Source of the DNA: Promerops cafer
Taxonomy: Eukaryota; Chordata; Aves; Passeriformes; Nectariniidae
DNA: 64,000 bases
NCBI GenBank assembly: GCA_013398275.1
Contig: VZSE01011444.1
Location: 474,452-538,451, forward strand
Reading direction: 5' to 3'
The position numbers were made by a program, and so were the translations under genes. Shown here in pieces: positions 13,022 to 24,800 of this stretch (positions are counted from its first letter, which is position 1; each line of letters starts with the position of its first letter). The notes beneath the pieces are model-generated. The model was not told the origin of the DNA and made no database searches. It worked only from the letters and a program-made list of their open reading frames with translations.

Positions 13022-16000
13022 CATAGTGCAAATGGTCAGTAGCTGCCTTTTGATAGGACCTGGCCTGCTTTTCTGGGCTGTGTCCTTTTTCACTGAGTTC
13101 TGGTGGTAATAGCAGCATGTTCTAAGTCCCTGATGCTGTGACGGGGCCTTGTGCTTGTGACTGTCACAGGAATCACTCCAGAGTGTCCAGGTGGAAGATC
13201 TGCCCATCCCCATCTTCTCTGGTGTATGCATTCTGCCCATGTGATACTATTGTGAGTTGTGTTCAGGAAAACAGATTAATGAGGTGATTTCTTAGGTCGT
13301 TATGTAACTGTCTCTTCTGAGAAAGTTAATATGGAAATGCTTGATTTTTGAGCTCATGAAGATGAGGTTGGATGTAATTTATGAGTTTGAAAATACACCA
13401 TAACAGAATACAGAATACCCAGGAAAAATGCCTAATACAGCTTCTGTATTCCATTTTCTAGTCCTAGAATAGTCTTGCTGGGATTTTTTAGACACAATCC
13501 CTAATATGGCTTCTCAATTCAGCTGTGTTTTTTGAGAGTATTCTATGCAGCCCTTTGAGAATTGATTAATATCACAGACAGGTAGCAAATTTCATCAGAC
13601 TGCCTTTGGGAAATCAATTTTAATTCTGCCTTTTTGAGGATTAAAACAAGCTGCAAAATAAATAGCATTGCAATCAAACTCTACTGCAAACCCGAACAAC
13701 AAAATCCTTATTTAAATGTGATCTGGGCTATCACTGTGTCTCGCTAATTCTTGTGTCAGTTTCCCATGTCATTTTTCTAGTGAGGGCCTTGAAGAACTTT
13801 TCAGTCAGGAAAACTGGTTTGGGCACTTGGAGTAAAGAGGGAGCAGAACAAGGGAAGGAGAAGGTGATGGATGCTGGAGCACCTGGCTTGAGAGCTGAAT
13901 GGTAATTGACTATACCGGCCACTGGATGTCACTTGTTCCACATAAATACATCTAAGAAGCTAACTGGCAGCAGAGACAATAGTTTGTGTGTTGGGAACAT
14001 GCAAATGGTGTCTAAGTGAGCACGGGCAGCAGAATTTTTCTTTCCCTGCCTTATGCTTTTTCATCTGAAAATCAAGAGAGCTTAATTTGAAGTGACATCT
14101 TGTTACTTTGGAGCACAAGATGCTTGTGGCTGACTTTTGCCCTCAGATGTAGAATGACTCTTTGTCCTTAGTCAGGTGAGGTCTACTTCTTCAAATGACT
14201 TCAGGCTGAGCATGTTCTTCTCATGTGGACTGAGTTGTTCTGAAGTGTTACTGCATTCTTGGAAATAAAAAACAAACACCCAAACAAAATTGTTCCCTGT
14301 CATCTGGGAAAAAAAAACATTTTAAAAATCATCCAGTTAAAAATCAATTCTGATTTTTATTTCTAACCAAAACTTATTCAATATGAAAATACATGTTGTT
14401 GCATGTTACAAATTTCTCTGCAATTGACTTGAAGAATGGGAGTTCAAGTATGTATCCAATCTAAAAACCAGTAATTATTGTTTACAATTTCCTCCTACTT
14501 GTCATTCCCTTGAAACTTATGTGTAAGTTCACTTATGCATTGGACAGTCCATAAACATTGAAGTGATAGAGTCTTTGCAGGGTACATGAATAAATTTTTA
14601 ATACGACTGTGTTTGTATATTTTTATTGTGTTTTCACCTATTTATAGTAAATTGCTATCCTGAAGTTTTATTTACTGCTTTGGACAGCTTAGTTTTTTTA
14701 CAGCAATGTTATCAAATACCGCAGATGTTTAAAACTGAAATGGTGATTGTTTCCCTTCTACTTGTATTTTCTGAATCTGATGTCATCTGCCGTTAAAACT
14801 CAAGTAAGGGTCACTGCATTGTAAAGTCTCAGGTAGCTGCTGCTTACCAACCCTACTGTTGTTAGAGAATGGTCTCTTTCCAAGGGTCTTTTAGTGATCA
14901 CATCTTTTATAAAGGAGTTTTGTCTCCTCAACTCTGTTATGTCTTAATACTCTACAGTGAAGTCTGAAGTCCCAGTTTTTCATGACTCTGTATAGTATAA
15001 ATTTCCCAACAGCAAAGGCTGTCTCTGTCTGGTTATTATAACACCATATTAGATACCAATGGAAACAACAGAGCTGGTTTACTCTTAATTACATACAATT
15101 CAAGCAGTGTATAATACAAACCTTTGCTAATTTTGTTTCAACAGTTAAACATATTAGTAAATGATGCCCTAAAGGACTGTGCTACAGATTACAAGAGCTG
15201 TAGGAGCTTGTAAGCTGCTTTCTGAAACTGAATTTTAATTAAAAATATGAGGGGACCTTTTGTAATCACACACATGTGAGGACTGGAAAAAAAAGAAATA
15301 TTAAAAAATTCATCTTTAGCTTATAGTTGTACACTTTAACATATTTTTTTTCCTAGGAGCTATACCATATTTCAAATGTTCCCAATGTAATTCAGATAGG
15401 GAAGGAGACAGCTAACTATTTCCATGACAGCTGTTCATGGAGGAAGGCTTCCATGTTCTAGGTCTCCCTCCCTGCTTTCAGAAGGAGCTGTATCACTATC
15501 TGTGATGGCTCCACTGGTATTCAGTTTGTGTCTCATTTCACATTTGGGGAGGGCAGGGGACTGCAGGTAGTTAGTGACATGTATTATGGCTTCATGTCCT
15601 CTTTCCCCACTTGCCTTTTGTCCTCTAAGCAGTGTGTATTTCACCACAAGCAAGCTGTTCCAAGTAGTTTTATTTTGGTTGGGGCTTTTCTGTGCAGCTT
15701 GCTACTTCACATGATAACGAATTTCAGGAAGAGGAACAAAAAGGTGTCAAGTGTGTTGTAAGGTTTCCACTTCTTCCTTGCTTTGCTGCATAACTGAGGG
15801 ACACCTTGCTGGATTTTTATTAGTTTACTTGTCTGGCAGTCCTATAGGTCTTTTGGTTTTGGGGAGTTAACCAGTTTTAAGTTACAGATGAGTAGACATA
15901 AGCAACATGCTTGGCTTGATTTGTATCAGCTGCTTCCAAAGGAGCTCTTCCACAAGTTTCATAGAGTATCTCCTACATCTGATCCATAATATTGAAAACA

Positions 16001-17466
16001 TAATTTAAGGAAACATTTTCTAGCTTTAAACTCACATTATGTGAAGTCATAGATTGGTATCCCAACAGAAACACGTGCATATAATGGTACCAAAAATACA
16101 GCAGATCCTTAGGGTAGTAGTATTTTAGTCATACAAGAGCCCAGGGCTGTAAATTTTACTACAGTCAAGTTACAGACACTGTAAGTGATGAAATGAAACA
16201 GTACCTACTTGAGTTCCCCTTCATGCAAACATTTCAAACAAGCTGAGGCAAAATGAGTAATGCATGCATTAGTGTTCTGCAGGGTGATATATTCATTAAT
16301 TCTTTTAGAGTGTGTGCTGGATCTCTGTGTGAATCATGAGAAAATACCAAGTGCTTCCAACCTGCTGAGTGTCAAAAAATGGTAAGAAAAACTTATTTAG
16401 GTTTTGTTTTGTTCAATCTTTTTAAAAGGTGTGTGTCTGTGTACTTTAAGCTCCTGATAGGCTATTAATTAAAGCAGGCTTTTTTCCCTTTGTTCTTTTT
16501 TCTTGTACAGCAAATAATCAAGCAGTTATGCCACTGACAACTCAGAAAAAAAGTAGAGAGAAGAAAAGTTCAGGCAAAATAGTGTAACTAAAAGTTATTT
16601 TTCCAAAGAAAACAGGCGAGGAGATGAGACTATTTTGTTGAGTTCTGGCAAGTATCAAAATGACTCATGTTGCAACAGTGGGTACATTTAGGTTCCATGC
16701 TAACACCCAGGAAAGCTTTGAGTTCCATGTCCCGATAGACTCACCATTAAACTGGGAAAAGAAATCCTTGCATAGGGTGTGAACATCCTCTGTCAGAGGA
16801 TCCAGGCTGGTGAGGTAACCACAGTTTAGAGGAAAAAGGTATCTTCACTCAGCTGAGCAGAACTCGCTTGCCCCACCCTTCTCCCTCCAGTGAGGCAAAT
16901 TTTGTCATCAGCTCTGTTGTACGTGTGTGAACAGTCCCTTTGCAGCAGAAAACTTTTTGACTGCAGGCTCGGGAGGGCAGGCCCATCTGAGAGCTCCAGC
17001 CTGGTGTTGACAGAGCTGATGCACCTCAGCGCTCACACGGTCTGGGTGGGTGACCAGCAGGTAACGCTGGAATTCATGCCGTGAGCCCACGAGGAATCTG
17101 TCTACAGAGCTGCAAGGGTTTGGAGAGGCTTCGTTCCCCCGGGTCAGGCCGTGGGCAAGGACCTGCTCGCACACAGCTTGTGAAAGGCAGGCGTTGAGAC
17201 TGCGCAAATGGACACTCGAATGCATTTCAATAGGCAAAGTCACATGCAGTGCTTTCTCTAATTAAAAAATGTTTATGTGAATAATCTCTTAGGAAAATGG
17301 GGGAAAACGATCATTTTTCCCACATTTTGAACTCTAGAATGTGACCCCGATAGGAGAATTACTTTTGCCAGCAGATTTTTTTTCATGAGCAATACTCTTT
17401 GGTCTGACATTTGAAACTTGTGCCAAAACCACTGGGGTCAAAAGGTAGAATTAAAAAATTCCAAAA
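13022..17466. other. Intergenic DNA, no gene recognised
   Basis: Mostly AT-rich unique sequence. A somewhat GC-richer patch at about 16,760-17,230 gives overlapping open frames on both strands that show no recognisable domain and no exon-like boundaries. A short A/C-rich simple patch lies near 14,262-14,290. Confidence 0.55.
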
Positions 17467-17529
17467 CTCCTTTTTCCTTTCTTTCTTTCTTTTTTTTCTT
17501 TTTTTTTCTTTTTTCTTTTTTTTTTTTTT
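17467..17529. repeat. Polypyrimidine tract (T-rich, 63 bp)
   Basis: An uninterrupted pyrimidine run is built from CTTT blocks followed by long T runs, and ends TTTTTTTTTAGG. It may be the reverse complement of a decayed poly(A) tail or a plain simple repeat. It lies inside an open frame of 137 codons at 17,411-17,824, which is therefore not a credible gene. Confidence 0.95.
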
Positions 17530-18515
17530 AGGAACAGGTATGTCTCTCTGTACAGAAATTAAAGAGATGGAGTGTTTTTGCCTTTCAAAAAGTTACTTAT
17601 TCACTAGAAGTTTTACAGAAGAAAAAGTTATTTACACACTGGGCAAATATGTTCTGTTTATTTGCCAAGACAATTCTTGCACCATAGTAATTCCTTCTGA
17701 AGAAACAAATGTCCCCTTTCACATTACAGCTATGCACAGTTTACATGAATTTTTCGAGGACTCCACTTTAGAAAGCTGCAGCAACACTTACATGTTTTTC
17801 TTTTCCTTCATGTGTAAGCTGTGACCTTTTTATCATGGCCCCATGCTTATACAAGCCAAAGCACTGGTAGGTGATAACCTGTAGGTGTTATGAAAAGTAC
17901 TTTGCTAAACAGGAGCACTGCAAATTTTGTCAGAGCAAATAGTTTTACCACATCCGTGTTAAAAGGGCAGACCAGAACAGGATTTAGGAGCTCAGACTCA
18001 GCAAGTGTGGGACTATGAGATCCATGAAAGGCATCCTTGATTTTTCCCGTTCTTTGGGTCCCCTTCTATCAATGTTAAGAGGCTCACAGTATGTAAAGCA
18101 AGTCTCCTAACATTTGTTGTGCCAGCAATTCTGATATTGCCTACCAGAGAATTCTTTAAATAAAATCTTGAGCCTGGGCTGAGTGATGCTCTTGGGATGT
18201 CAGTCCACTGAGAACTCTCTCAGGACACTTAACCCCAGTGGCCGAGTGAAACTGTATTCCTTTCAAAATAGAGTTATACAGATGCTTTACCTTAAAACAG
18301 GATTAGCACACAAAATGTCAGCAAATAAAATAACCTCCTGCTCAGAGCAGGCTCTGGGAGTAGAGTGTGTAAGCCATGAGGAGACACCTGCCTCCTCAGA
18401 GGGCTAAGACATCTCCAAGGAAGTCCTTAAAGAATGGACTTAAAAACATCTCATACTTTTATTACATTTCAAACTAACCTTGTGTTTTGGTTCGGAAGAT
18501 AGGTGTCTGCCAGAG

Positions 18516-18523
18516 GGGGCGGG
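18516..18523 (+). promoter_or_regulatory. GC box (Sp/KLF-type), 0.2 kb upstream of the CpG island
   Basis: GGGGCGGG within CAGAGGGGGCGGGAACC is a perfect GC-box core in otherwise AT-rich surroundings. It precedes the CpG island and could belong to the same regulatory unit. Evidence is the motif only. Confidence 0.4.
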
Positions 18524-18813
18524 AACCTCCTGTGGAATGGAGATTATGACTCCCTTCCCTCTGAATTATTATAATTTTGAAATTAAGGCGCTTTCAGGCA
18601 AACATGTGGGAGAAGGAATAACAGTTCTTTACTAGCGTATGTATGGATAACGAGACAAACCAACAAGAACAATGGTAACAACAACAAACAGGAACAGAAA
18701 ACCCGATGAAGTAGCTTCGCTCTTTAAGTGCTTTCCCCTTCGGTGCAGTTCCAGTCGCAGCCGGCAGGGGCGCTGCTGGCTCACGGCCGGGTGGGTGCGA
18801 TGGTTCCCCCGCG

Positions 18814-18827
18814 CCTGCAGGGGGCGC
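18814..18827 (+). promoter_or_regulatory. CTCF-type binding motif
   Basis: CCTGCAGGGGGCGC agrees with the core CTCF consensus CCASYAGRKGGCRS at 13 of 14 positions, the exception being T at the third base. It lies within the CpG island. A weaker partial match, CCGGCAGGGGCGC, is found about 55 bp upstream. The + strand orientation sets the direction of loop extrusion blocking if it is occupied. Confidence 0.5.
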
Positions 18828-19203
18828 GGTGGCGCGAGCTCAGCTGGGTCTCCACCGCGCGGCAATGGCAGCGGGGCTGGATGGCGCGGATGGGATGCAG
18901 CGGAACCCCGGAGCGGCGGCTGGAGCGGCAGGGCGCGCCCACCCGGGGCAGCAAGAGGCAGCCGGAACTCAGCCGCTGTGGCAGGAACCGCAGGGCGTCC
19001 CAGCAGGCAGGTGGTGTGTGGCTACAGTGTAGCAAAAAACCCAGAGCAGTGGCAAAGAAAGGGCAGGGCCTGGGCAGTGGCAGCCCGGCTCCCAGACAGG
19101 GCAGGGAGAGGCTCCCTTGGAGGGAGAAGGGGCTCAGGGATCCGCGGTTTCCCCTGAGGCACCCCAGCAGACGGTGAAGGGTGCCCTTTTGGTGAGGTCG
19201 GGC

Positions 19204-19227
19204 GTTAATGAGGGTGTTAATGAGGTC
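19204..19227. repeat. Two-copy tandem repeat at the edge of the CpG island
   Basis: GTTAATGAGGGT is followed directly by GTTAATGAGGTC, two near-identical 12-bp units. Only a minor local duplication. Confidence 0.8.
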
Positions 19228-21499
19228 CCAGTGCAGCGGCTGCTCCTGTGAGCAGGGCTGCGCTCAGGGCAGGAGAAAGGCAGCGGGAGACGGAGCCTCG
19301 CAGGGGTGGCGAACTCTTCCCACAGCGGCCGCAGCCTCTTTCCTCCCCGGGCGCCGAGGGAGCAAGGGCGAGCTAGGAGCTGCACCCAAATCTTGTGGTA
19401 TCTCTACTCGTCCAAGAGAAAAACCTCAGATAAGGGAACTGCAGCCAGGTGCACTCCTCCTCCTCCATCATGGGTACATATCTTTTGTCTCTCTTAAGTA
19501 CCGGTCATTTTTGTCTTTTTTTGTCAACAAATGGGGCAAAATTCTCTGAGAGAAAGAAACAAAAGGAAAAATCCTAACCCCTAACACGTGTGCATTTTAA
19601 TTATACCAGGCATAAACTTTTAGAAAAAGGGTGCACAAGTATGAGTGGTGAGAGGGGAGCTGGTTCATCTCCATTTTTGGTGAGTTTAGTGCTGTAATCA
19701 AATTTATTATTCCTGCTGGCCATGTCTGTAGCTATCCCAAACTGATTGTGCACAAATAAACATCTGTAACACAAACGTTTTGTGGGGTGGAGGTCTCTGA
19801 CCATTATGAGTGGCCAAAGTAAAGCTGGTTTTACTGGACTAACACCCCGCAGGTATTTCGCCTCCACCAAGAATTCTCAATAAAACCCAAGAAGCATTTT
19901 TTTAAAACTCATAACTGCTCAGATATTCCCAATTGCATATCTTCAAAATACTTTGCATATCACTAGGATTAAGCATTATTTGGTTTGAGTCACCTGTGCC
20001 TTGGAGGCCAGCAGTTACAGATTTGCTTTTACTCTTCATAGTGCCTTACTTTAGTGAAAAAAAAATACTGGTTTTCCTTGCTAGCAAGTTCCTTTTCTAT
20101 TGGTATGGATGTATCGTGTCAGTCATAAAAGACCAGTGACATTATTTATGTGATGTATGTGATTCACAGAAAATCTTCATTGACTTTAGCTATGCGGGGT
20201 GATATTATCTTGATAAGCAACATTTTCCAAACACCTTGTGGAAACTGTAACTTTCTTATGTTGTCCTGCATTTTAAAATGAAGGTAAAAGTTATCAGAAA
20301 TTAAATATGCAACACAGGTTTATACAGTAAGTTCAGATGGAGATACTTCCTGTAAGAAATGCTTCACTTTATAAACATATTTTCTTTTTTTTTTCTGGAG
20401 AAGAATTTGATCAGTATTTCCTGTGTTTTAATACTCTTGACGTATTTGTTATGATTGGTCACAGGAAAAGTAGCTAGACATTTGGCTAGTGGAAATGGAA
20501 GATATATTATTGTTTTCATTACCAATGGTAGCTTCACTGTTAGGACAAAGGAATGTATTTTCTTTTAAAGGGTGATAGGTTTCCAGATTGTAGGTGCTTT
20601 AATGAAAAACAATATTGATATGGTGTGTGATTAATATAAGATAAAACATTAAAAAAGAAAATTCTGAAAATATTTTAGTTAGGTTTATTTCCCTTGCATT
20701 TTTTCCTGCCTGTGAAGTGAGAGCAGGCCTGTGTGTTGGACTTTAGAAAAAAAATCTATTTGGTTTCAATTACCAGCTTTTATAGATTAAAATGTTTCTT
20801 AGAAATGCAACAACATTAGGGAACACTTAAAATTTGAACTGTTCTTTTTTGCTGGGGCAGTTTAAAATCACCTTACATTTTGCGTTAACTTTACATTTTT
20901 GTTTAAAATTTTATTATTAAATTCAAAATGTAGGCCTAAGCTATGCTGACCCTGTCTCTTTAAGGAAATGTTAGCATATAGTAAGCACTCTGGATATGCT
21001 TTAAATTTCATTATTGTAGAGGGGTTTTTGTGGGGGAGGGGAAGGCAGGAGGGATATTGGACAATGCAAAGCAAAGGGGAAGAAAACCTAACAAATTCTT
21101 GGGTATTGTCCAATTCCTGAGCTAAGCCATGAACTCCATATTTGGCTTGAAATGAGGAATTTTCTCCTCAACAGCTGTCCCTGGAGTCAATATAAACTAT
21201 TCTAAAATATTTAGTTACTCGAAGAGAGATGCTACAGGAGACACAACTGAACTGTTGTGAAGCACTGGCCATTGCAAGGGAGCCTTGATTCACAGACTGA
21301 CATTGTAATGGGGCAGCTCTTCCCCGGCGTGCTTCTGATGCTGTGACATGTTACATAATGAGAGGGCTTCCGAGGCACCCAAGCCATTCTTCTGGGAGGA
21401 ATGACACAGGGATCAATAAAGCTGTTTGTAAGGAAGGAATGCAGATCCAGGCATGATGATAGAGGCTGAATTACCTTTCCTTTATTCCTAAGAAAACTT

Positions 21500-21517
21500 A
21501 AAAAAAAAAAAAAAAAA
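21500..21517. repeat. Poly(A) run of 18
   Basis: A homopolymer of A residues. No retrotransposon body is recognisable immediately upstream. Confidence 0.95.
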
Positions 21518-21854
21518 GGATGGTGTTCACCTCTTGGCCTGTCTTGGTATTTTTTAAGGACTTACTGCTCAATAAATGATGATTTCTGGAAACAATACGT
21601 TTGACAATAGAAGAAAGCCAAAATGCTGTTAAAACCTAAATGGAGCAATAGAACTGAAAGTACCCTTTGAGTAAAATTTTACCATTTTGAATGAACTATG
21701 TATTCAATCAGTCTTGAAATGCTGCTTAAAATGAAGCCTTAAGAAAGACAGTGCTTTTCTTCTTCCACTTGTAAATCTTCATAAAATCAGGACAAAAAGT
21801 TCTTTGTAATATGCTGCTCGACTCCTCAGCTGCTGAACTGAAACCTTATGTTAA

Positions 21855-21878
21855 TTCATTATTCAACTGAATAATGAA
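21855..21878. repeat. Perfect inverted repeat, 10-bp arms
   Basis: TTCATTATTC and GAATAATGAA flank the spacer AACT. The arms contain ATTA homeodomain-type cores. Whether it is a paired transcription-factor site or chance cannot be told from one sequence. Confidence 0.9.
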
Positions 21879-24800
21879 CTGAGACTGAGATTACCTACTC
21901 TAGGTTGTATATTTATACTGCTAGAGAAGCAGCAACCTTACTGTGTATTTAAACAATGTATGAAAAGGGTGCATGCAAATAAAGAATGTCAGGTAGATAT
22001 AAACCAGAACTGGCTGGAGGAAGGGGACTGTGGGGCTGCATCTTCTCTTATGGAACATTTTGCAGTCTGCTAAAAACTGTGTATTTTATTATCATCAAGG
22101 ATGACAACTATTGTTGAAACCTGAAATATTGACATAGAAGCCTTGGATGTAACTTCTGCAAAGTAAGTATTACCAGAATGCATCACTGGAAGGAATGTTT
22201 TTTTTTTGCAAGATTTCTCCCCTTAAGGGCAGTTAGAAAAAATGCAATAAAATGGGTTAATTTTGAACTGAAATGCAACAATTGGCAAGAGCTGTCTTGC
22301 AACCAATGCAAAAGATTAAACCTGTGTTGAGGTTGAATGTTGTACAACACCAAGAGGTTGGAACTAAACTCTTTAGCTCACAGGTATTAAATAAAGATTG
22401 CTGGCAACAAACTCATTCGCGTTTTGGATGCTGTCTGTTTCAAATGTGGTTAGCCTCATTCTGTTAAGCTGGAGGACTGTCTATACTGTTACTGGAAAGA
22501 GTGCAGCACAAAAACCCCCAAATCAACAGCTTAACTTTTATTGCAGAGAACAGAGACCGTGTGGGAAGATGATGGTAAGGCACAGCAAAACACAGACAAA
22601 GTAGACGTATAAATACATGCAATATATAAGAACACAAATAACTGTAGGTTCTGAAAAGATGAGGGCTTTTCTTGTATCTCCTGTAGTATCTGGGAACTGA
22701 GCAGTTCCAGATAATGACTAAATTCTATATTTTCTCAACTGAGCCAAAAGTTGGTATTAGATTTCTGTATGTAATTGCTGTCTTCCTCAGCAAAACTATT
22801 GCCATGAATGAATGACAGTATCATCTTAAAATTATACCAAAACATAGGAAACAATTTTTTATATGAAATGGATCATATGTTTTGGCATGCAATAACTTCT
22901 AAATGAAAAGAAGCCACTTCCTAGGGACAGTCTTCAAGGATGGTTTTCTCTGAATCCATGGCACTGGTTGAGACAGCTACCACGTGCAGTCTGGCTCTCA
23001 CCTCTTTCCAGCAGCCAACTGTCAGATTCTTCTGGCAGGCTGGTGGGGAGCCCACAGTGATGTTTACATCCCTCCTAAAGCTGGATGCTCATCCACCTGG
23101 GACAGCTAAGGTAACCTATGGGTAAAAGCACAAAGGGCAGTGTTGTATTTATTTACCTTTGCTGCCTGTAGCTGGTTTGGCCAGCTTGCAAAATGATGCC
23201 TTTCACTTTTGCCCCTTGTAGAAAAACTGCCTTTGGCTCTCTAACTTCCAGCTCTACATGGAGAATTAAATGGTGTTCGAAAGAGATTCAATTAAATTTA
23301 GGATGGATGTAGAACTGAAATGCATGCTCGTGCTGTCAGTGCAAAACCTGCTATAAAGCAGAAAACTCAAATTAGAAATGTTTAAATTCATACAACTGTA
23401 TCTCTGTTGTAACCCCTAAATGAAGTTCATCCCTGGAGAGAAATAAATATTTTATGTGTGTACATATTCTACCAGTAAAACACTGATATTTTCTGCATCT
23501 GCGTGCATGATCTGGTCCCCTGTAAGAATTTATGTAGAGTAAGAATATCCAACATTTTGAATAAATCTTGTGGAATTTATTGTCTTCAAATTTTATTTTG
23601 CGTAATATAAATTGGGCTGTTGACACTTACAATAACAATGACACTAATAAAAACAAATAATATTTTAAAGAGTGTGATAACTTCATTTAAAAAATACAAA
23701 TGGAGGTCTGTTCTGAGAAGTTCTGAATTCAGGGTTTTGATTGAATTATATTACTTAATATATAATTTAACTTTTCTATATAAGTTTCAAATTAATAATG
23801 TGTGGTTTTCAAGTTCCAGGCAATTGTTGATTTGTTTTGTTATGGGACCTCTGCAATGTAAGAGGTTGTTTAAACCCGTCAATCTGCAGTCTATAGTAAA
23901 TCACATCTTATTTCTGTGTAGTTTACTGAACATACACTTACAAATAAAAATTAGGTCTCAGCTATCAAGTGTTGATAATTCATATTTGCTGAAATAACTA
24001 TTTTTATAAAAATATCCAGTAGAATGTATACTTGGTACTTGTGCACAACCCGCACTCAATATGGAAGCAGGTTTATAAGTATTAATGTGATAAAATTTAT
24101 GATGCCAATAACCTTTCATTTCTGTGAATGTAAAACCTTGAGTTTTAAAGTTGTTTGCTCTTAGAAACAAAATTAACTGGATGGAATTCTACTTCAGACT
24201 CAGAAAAATGTTTTATGGGACGGTTAGGGGGATTTTTTTATTTTCCTCTGAGGACAGCACAATGACCATAAGCATCAAGGTCTTAAGTAGATCTGGTTTA
24301 CCTTCATTTGGTCCAAGTTTGCTCTAAGTGGGTACAGATATATTAATGAGATGTATAGCTGTACTAATAAAACAGCTCTCATAGTTCCTGGCTCTGGCCC
24401 AAACCAGCTGGTACACTCACAGAGGAGATCCAGCTGTAAGACCTTCCAGGAACCATTCCCAGGAGCTGGTTTGGATTCTTCTACCCTGTTTTCATGGGTG
24501 GACAGGGAAGGGGATGCATGTGGTATGCACTGTGCATGGCTGTTGGCCTCAGGGCCAGCAAACTCTACCAGTCCTTCTGTGAATATAGCCAAAAATATCC
24601 AGCAAGGCTCAATGGACCACTTTCCCTCTTGCTTATAGAAATCTTTTGTGGGCAGGAACAATTTATCAATACTTTCTGGAAAAACACCGAATAGGAAATT
24701 TTTGTTGTGCCCCAGAAAAAAAATCTGTGCACAGCACTTTAGCAGAGAAGTGTATTTTGCAGGGGTCTGCTCCTTAGTAGCTTATTTTCTCCCTGCTCTG

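Larger units (their letters stand above)
18720..19400. promoter_or_regulatory. CpG island, candidate promoter or insulator
   Basis: About 680 bp of strongly GC-rich, CpG-dense sequence sits alone in AT-rich desert. It has many CpG-rich words such as GGGGGCGCGGTGGCGCGAGC and GGAGCGGCGGCTGGAGCGG, and a NotI-type GCGGCCGC at about 19,326. CpG density this high is unusual outside promoters or germline-unmethylated regulatory sites in vertebrate genomes. No known protein-coding first exon is recognisable: several overlapping open frames on both strands (up to 161 codons) exist because stop codons are rare in GC-rich DNA. The likeliest readings are the promoter of a long non-coding RNA, an orphan CpG island with enhancer activity, or an insulator, given the CTCF-type motif inside it. 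About 16 kb separates it from the end of NNT. Confidence 0.7.

Noticed and set aside
17411..17824. 137-codon open frame as a gene
   Set aside because: It crosses a 63-bp polypyrimidine tract that encodes a Phe/Leu/Ser run; no domain or exon context.
18672..19157. Open frames of 161 and 149 codons in the CpG island as a protein gene
   Set aside because: They are Arg/Gly/Ala-rich, overlap in several frames on both strands and carry no known domain. This is what GC-rich DNA gives by chance.
19576..19586. Telomere-like CCTAACCCCTAAC words
   Set aside because: Only about two imperfect units; no interstitial telomeric array.
23620..23997. 125-codon open frame
   Set aside because: Ile/Leu/Lys-rich translation of AT-rich DNA with no recognisable protein feature.
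24275..24661. 128-codon open frame on the minus strand
   Set aside because: No recognisable motif, and equally long overlapping frames occur on the other strand.
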